From Betaproteobacteria bacterium (GTDB lineage: Bacteria; Pseudomonadota; Gammaproteobacteria; Burkholderiales; Rhodocyclaceae): a stretch of 40,274 bases of DNA. The notes beneath the pieces were generated by a model. That model was not told the origin of the DNA. It did no database searches and saw only the letters and a program-made list of their open reading frames with translations. This document shows, piece by piece, positions 38,442 to 40,274 of the stretch (the stretch's first letter is position 1; each line of letters opens with the position of its first letter). The translations under genes were made by a program, and so were the position numbers. The DNA lies in assembly GCA_019136545.1 (NCBI GenBank), contig JAGVUA010000079.1:1-40274 (forward strand), read 5' to 3'.

Positions 38442-38457
38442 CTGTATGGATAACCAG
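38442..38457. promoter_or_regulatory. LexA-box-like sequence before intI and dnaE2
   Basis: CTGT-ATGGATAA-CCAG fits the gamma/betaproteobacterial SOS box CTGT-N8-ACAG with one mismatch; CCAG ends also occur in known sites, for example one of the two E. coli lexA boxes. It lies 13 bp before the intI ATG and is flanked by TA-rich sequence, including TATAAC on the minus strand that could be a -10 box. LexA control of intI is known in other integrons. Here it would also control dnaE2. Confidence 0.7.
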
Positions 38458-38507
38458 TTATATACGCAAACAGCCCCTACGGCAAGCCTCCCCGTTGTCC
38501 GGACCGG

Positions 38508-38567
38508 CAGCTTATTGGACAGGCGTCCAGCTTATTGGACACTTTTGACGTCCACTTCACGTTAGAG
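38508..38567 (+). other. Probable attI site
   Basis: CAGCTTATTGGACA occurs twice exactly (38508-38521 and 38528-38541), 20 bp apart, followed by the first core site GTTAGAG (38561-38567), where cassette 1 joins. Class 1 attI also has two direct IntI-binding repeats beside the simple site. The limits are approximate. Confidence 0.7.
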
Positions 38568-38582
38568 CGCGTTACCGAATCC

Positions 38583-38954
38583 ATGGGCTACCGCCGCTAC
38601 CGTCGAAAGCGTTCTATGGATGGGGAAGCTCTGGCCGACACGGCGTTCATCGCCAATCGCCTTTCGTGGAAAGGCGCCGCCCTCTTTGGGGCCGTTCAGT
38701 TCGTGGTGTTCTATTGGCTGCTTCCGGCATGGATCAATCACCAACTGGATTCACTGCAAAACAACATGTTTCGCCCAATGGTCGAGGCCGTTTTTGCTCG
38801 TCGGGTTCATTGGCTTCAGTGGCTTGCTATTGCGCTCGCCCTTGTTTGCACGTTCTTCACTGTTCGGAACTACTTCGCCTCGGAACGTCTTGGTCGTTAT
38901 GGCGAGAGCAACGTCAGTTTCTTTAGTCGTCTGTTGGCGCGATGGCTCGACTAA
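38583..38954 (+). CDS. Cassette 1: hypothetical membrane protein
   Basis: 123 residues from the ATG at 38583, the first start inside the cassette (the cassette begins at 38562; an upstream in-frame start would lie in attI). It opens MGYRRYRRKRSMDGEALADT, a basic N-terminus, and has two hydrophobic segments (AALFGAVQFVVFYWLLPAWI and WLAIALALVCTFFTV). The C-terminus is short and polar. I do not recognise the family. Such short, membrane-spanning, function-unknown proteins are typical for chromosomal integron cassettes. No own promoter is obvious, so expression may depend on a cassette promoter near attI. Confidence 0.75.
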   Translation: MGYRRYRRKRSMDGEALADTAFIANRLSWKGAALFGAVQFVVFYWLLPAWINHQLDSLQNNMFRPMVEAVFARRVHWLQWLAIALALVCTFFTVRNYFASERLGRYGESNVSFFSRLLARWLD

Positions 38955-38970
38955 TGTTCCTCCGAGCCGC

Positions 38971-39039
38971 GCGCTCTAACCCTGCGCTCAACCGGACCTG
39001 TGCGACAAGCCGCGCAGGCCGGTTAGCTCCACGTTAGCC
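38971..39039 (+). other. attC site of cassette 1
   Basis: R'' GCGCTCTAAC (38971-38980) is the exact reverse complement of the first bases of the same cassette (GTTAGAGCGC, 38561-38570), as expected for a circularised cassette. L'' GCTCAACCGGACC and L' GGCCGGTTAGC pair except for extra bases in L'', the usual extrahelical bases. The R' core is GTTAGCC (39033-39039). Confidence 0.9.
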
Positions 39040-39055
39040 CACATCAGGAGCCCAC

Positions 39056-39235
39056 ATGCCACGGTTTCTTGCACTGATTTTGGCTATGCTAGCCATCTGG
39101 GTACTGTTCTCTGTATCACCTTTCAACCCATACGCTTTTTTCATTCCTCTTTTAGTCGGGCTTGGGCCCTTGTGGGTCGGTTTGTTCGGTGATCGAAAAG
39201 AAGTGTTTCAGTTGCTCTTTATCAACGTAGTTTAA
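39056..39235 (+). CDS. Cassette 2: very short hydrophobic protein
   Basis: 59 residues, ATG 39056 to TAA 39235. Start MPRFLALILAMLAIWVLFSV gives one clear TM helix, then FFIPLLVGLGPLWVGLF a second, and a short charged tail (GDRKEVFQ). AGGAG precedes the ATG at a distance of 6 bp, which supports translation. The cassette itself spans 39034-39342 and is the shortest full one here. No family is recognised. Confidence 0.7.
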   Translation: MPRFLALILAMLAIWVLFSVSPFNPYAFFIPLLVGLGPLWVGLFGDRKEVFQLLFINVV

Positions 39236-39261
39236 ATCTTGCCCATCACTGCGCTACAGCC

Positions 39262-39348
39262 CCCTAACATCGCGGTCAAGGCCGCTCCCTTCGGCCGCTG
39301 GACGCTGCGCAATAAAACCGCGCAGCGCCGGTTAGCTTTACGTTAGGC
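39262..39348 (+). other. attC site of cassette 2
   Basis: R'' CCCTAAC (39262-39268) and R' GTTAGGC (39342-39348). The variable part holds the strong hairpin CGCTGCGC/GCGCAGCG (39303-39310 and 39320-39327) and L' GCCGGTTAGC, similar to that of attC 1. The R'' matches the cassette start (GTTAGCCC) only at the TTAG core, so the fit is weaker than in the other sites. Confidence 0.8.
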
Positions 39349-39357
39349 ATCGTACCC

Positions 39358-39627
39358 ATGCTTCTGCGTTGGTACTTCTTCGTTGTACTTGCGGGCAGTC
39401 ATATGGCGGCTGCCTTTTTTGCACCGAATGCACTAGCGCCTGCTGTGGCGGGTTCCGTGTATCTGCCACTCGTTCCGTTACAGGTAGCTGGAGTCCCTGT
39501 ATTTGCTGCAGCAGAGTCTTTCGGTTGGTCGTCACCGTCACTACTCGGCTGGAGTATCGTCTATGCTGTATGGGTTGCCATCTGGTGGGTCGTAGCATAT
39601 CTTCTGTCACGCCCATTCTCGAAGTAA
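39358..39627 (+). CDS. Cassette 3: small membrane protein
   Basis: 89 residues, starting 15 bp after the cassette boundary (39343). It has three hydrophobic stretches: LLRWYFFVVLAGSHMAAAFF at the N-terminus, a weaker LPLVPLQVAGVPVFAA, and WSIVYAVWVAIWWVVAYLL at the C-terminus, with a short basic end. No family is recognised. The start of the gene so close to the cassette boundary is normal for gene cassettes. Confidence 0.7.
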   Translation: MLLRWYFFVVLAGSHMAAAFFAPNALAPAVAGSVYLPLVPLQVAGVPVFAAAESFGWSSPSLLGWSIVYAVWVAIWWVVAYLLSRPFSK

Positions 39628-39632
39628 TGCGC

Positions 39633-39707
39633 CGATGCCTAACACTGCAGTCCACCGGATCGTCAAAAGCTGCGCTTTTTGCCGTCCGGCAATTTTGAAC
39701 GTTAGAG
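39633..39707 (+). other. attC site of cassette 3
   Basis: R'' CGATGCCTAAC (39633-39643) is the exact 11-base reverse complement of the cassette start GTTAGGCATCG (39342-39352). An inner hairpin AAAAGC-TGC-GCTTTT and outer CCGGA/TCCGG pair follow. R' is GTTAGAG (39701-39707). Confidence 0.9.
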
Positions 39708-39712
39708 CCCCT

Positions 39713-40033
39713 ATGTTCTCCGTCCACTCACTGCGCGACCGCTGGAACATTGAGCTTAAATACTGGCGCCTTCGCTGGTGGCAGCTCGGCCTGTTGGTAG
39801 CATGGTCGATTTGGCCGTGGCTTTGCTCCTGGTGGTTTCCGGCCCATGAAGAGCTGTGGCTTGTTCCAATGATTCCGTTTCTGCCGTTGGGGTACATTGT
39901 CGGCGGCATTTTCATGGGGCTATTGCCAGGGATTCCTTGGGCCCATTCGCTTGGAATGAGCGTCACGATCTTTTCTTTGTCATACCTCATCGTGATGAGT
40001 TGGCGTTGGCACCGTGCGGGAAAGCAGTCGTAA
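39713..40033 (+). CDS. Cassette 4: Trp-rich membrane protein
   Basis: 106 residues from the ATG at 39713, the first start in the cassette (boundary 39702). The upstream extension of the frame lies in attC 3 and is not used. It is rich in Trp and has about three TM segments: WWQLGLLVAWSIWPWLCSWW, MIPFLPLGYIVGGIFMGLLP and HSLGMSVTIFSLSYLIVM. N- and C-termini are basic. Function not recognised. Confidence 0.72.
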   Translation: MFSVHSLRDRWNIELKYWRLRWWQLGLLVAWSIWPWLCSWWFPAHEELWLVPMIPFLPLGYIVGGIFMGLLPGIPWAHSLGMSVTIFSLSYLIVMSWRWHRAGKQS

Positions 40034-40064
40034 TGGGCTCATGTCGCCTGCAACGGCTTCTGTT

Positions 40065-40172
40065 GGGCTCTAACCCCTCGGCCAAGCGGACCGCCTGCGA
40101 GCGACGCTTTGCTTGCTTGCAGGTTCGTTCCGGCCTTCAGCCTCCGCCGGCCGGTTACCTCGAACCTTAGAC
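40065..40172 (+). other. attC site of cassette 4, with altered core
   Basis: R'' GGGCTCTAAC (40065-40074) is the exact reverse complement of the cassette start GTTAGAGCCC (39701-39710). L'' GGCCAAGCGGACC and L' GGCCGGTTACC pair imperfectly. The R' core reads CTTAGAC (40166-40172), with C instead of the first G that is cut during recombination. Confidence 0.75.
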
Positions 40173-40250
40173 CTCATGCAGATATTTCTTTGCCGACACG
40201 CCGGATGGATGGGACGCTTTGCCTTATTGGATGTTCTGGTTACCTACAAC
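40173..40250 (+). other. Short fragment between two attC half-arms, possible decayed cassette
   Basis: The segment is too short for a normal cassette. An L'-R'-type arm GGTTACCTACAACGTTAG at 40238-40255 resembles the arm of attC 4 (40153-40170) at 15 of 18 positions. A 30-codon frame (ATG 40176 to TGA 40268) exists but has no sign of being a gene and would cross the next boundary. Confidence 0.5.
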
Positions 40251-40274
40251 GTTAGCGCTTATGTCTGAACCTTT
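40251..40274 (+). CDS. Start of the next cassette and its gene (continues outside window)
   Basis: Core site GTTAGCG (40251-40257) is followed at 40261 by an ATG (Met-Ser-Glu-Pro). A gene starting within 10 bp of the boundary is usual for cassettes. Only five codons are visible, so the product is unknown and the call rests on position. Confidence 0.35.

Noticed and set aside
38535-38582. Upstream in-frame start of the cassette 1 gene
   Set aside because: It lies in attI, before the cassette boundary at 38561/38562, so it cannot be part of the mobile cassette gene.
38971-40172. The hairpins in the cassette array as rho-independent terminators
   Set aside because: Their paired R''/R' and L''/L' structure and the match to cassette starts identify them as attC sites; no T-tracts follow.
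38508-40257. A CRISPR array at the right end of the window
   Set aside because: Repeats are few, spaced irregularly by several hundred bases with genes between them, and differ in sequence; no cas genes are present.

Overview
The window looks like a GC-rich betaproteobacterial chromosome, probably Rhodocyclales-like. This is inferred from gene content (fabI, ppiD, an RluF-type synthase, rlmJ, rnr next to tRNA-Leu, dnaE2, large c-di-GMP and two-component proteins) and from codon usage; no marker gene such as 16S rRNA is present to confirm it.

Region 1 (1-14.7 kb) is catabolic and export. It opens with the tail of one acyl-CoA dehydrogenase, a second acyl-CoA dehydrogenase and a CoxG-like protein on the + strand. 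These converge on a complete RND efflux operon (membrane fusion lipoprotein, HAE1-type pump, outer membrane channel lipoprotein). Upstream on the - strand is a tightly coupled seven-gene operon (NTF2/SnoaL-like protein, luciferase-like oxidoreductase, two SDRs, crotonase, third SDR, second luciferase-like oxidoreductase). A divergent LysR regulator faces it across a near-perfect LTTR box. The substrate is unknown; CoA-linked breakdown of an alicyclic or steroid/terpenoid-type compound is a plausible inference.

Region 2 (14.7-19.1 kb) has rnr, a tRNA-Leu(CAG) gene with a strong promoter that runs into the rnr start, about 550 bp without a gene, an HdeD-like membrane protein, and a double-CDGSH iron-sulfur protein interrupted by a one-base frameshift in a G8 tract.

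Region 3 (19.1-38.1 kb) is signalling and housekeeping. It holds a phosphorelay (response regulator-Hpt, 1268-aa hybrid kinase, REC-HD-GYP), an orphan peptide-type binding protein, fabI, ppiD, a pseudouridine synthase, rlmJ, an EAL protein overlapping an HD-GYP-like protein with a degenerate HD site, and the error-prone polymerase gene dnaE2.

Region 4 (38.1-40.3 kb, end of window) is the most interesting part: a chromosomal integron. Only the N-terminal third of the integrase gene intI remains. It is followed immediately (TGAATG) by the start of dnaE2, and a LexA-box-like sequence lies just upstream of intI. On the other side are an attI-like region with a 14-bp direct repeat and an array of at least four small cassettes, each separated by a recognisable attC site and encoding a short membrane-type protein. 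The array continues off the window. The arrangement suggests that an integrase-decapitating rearrangement placed an SOS polymerase gene under an SOS-type integron promoter. A 15-bp motif, GCCANGGCTGACTTT, recurs four times exactly in unrelated genes of regions 2-3 and has no obvious explanation.
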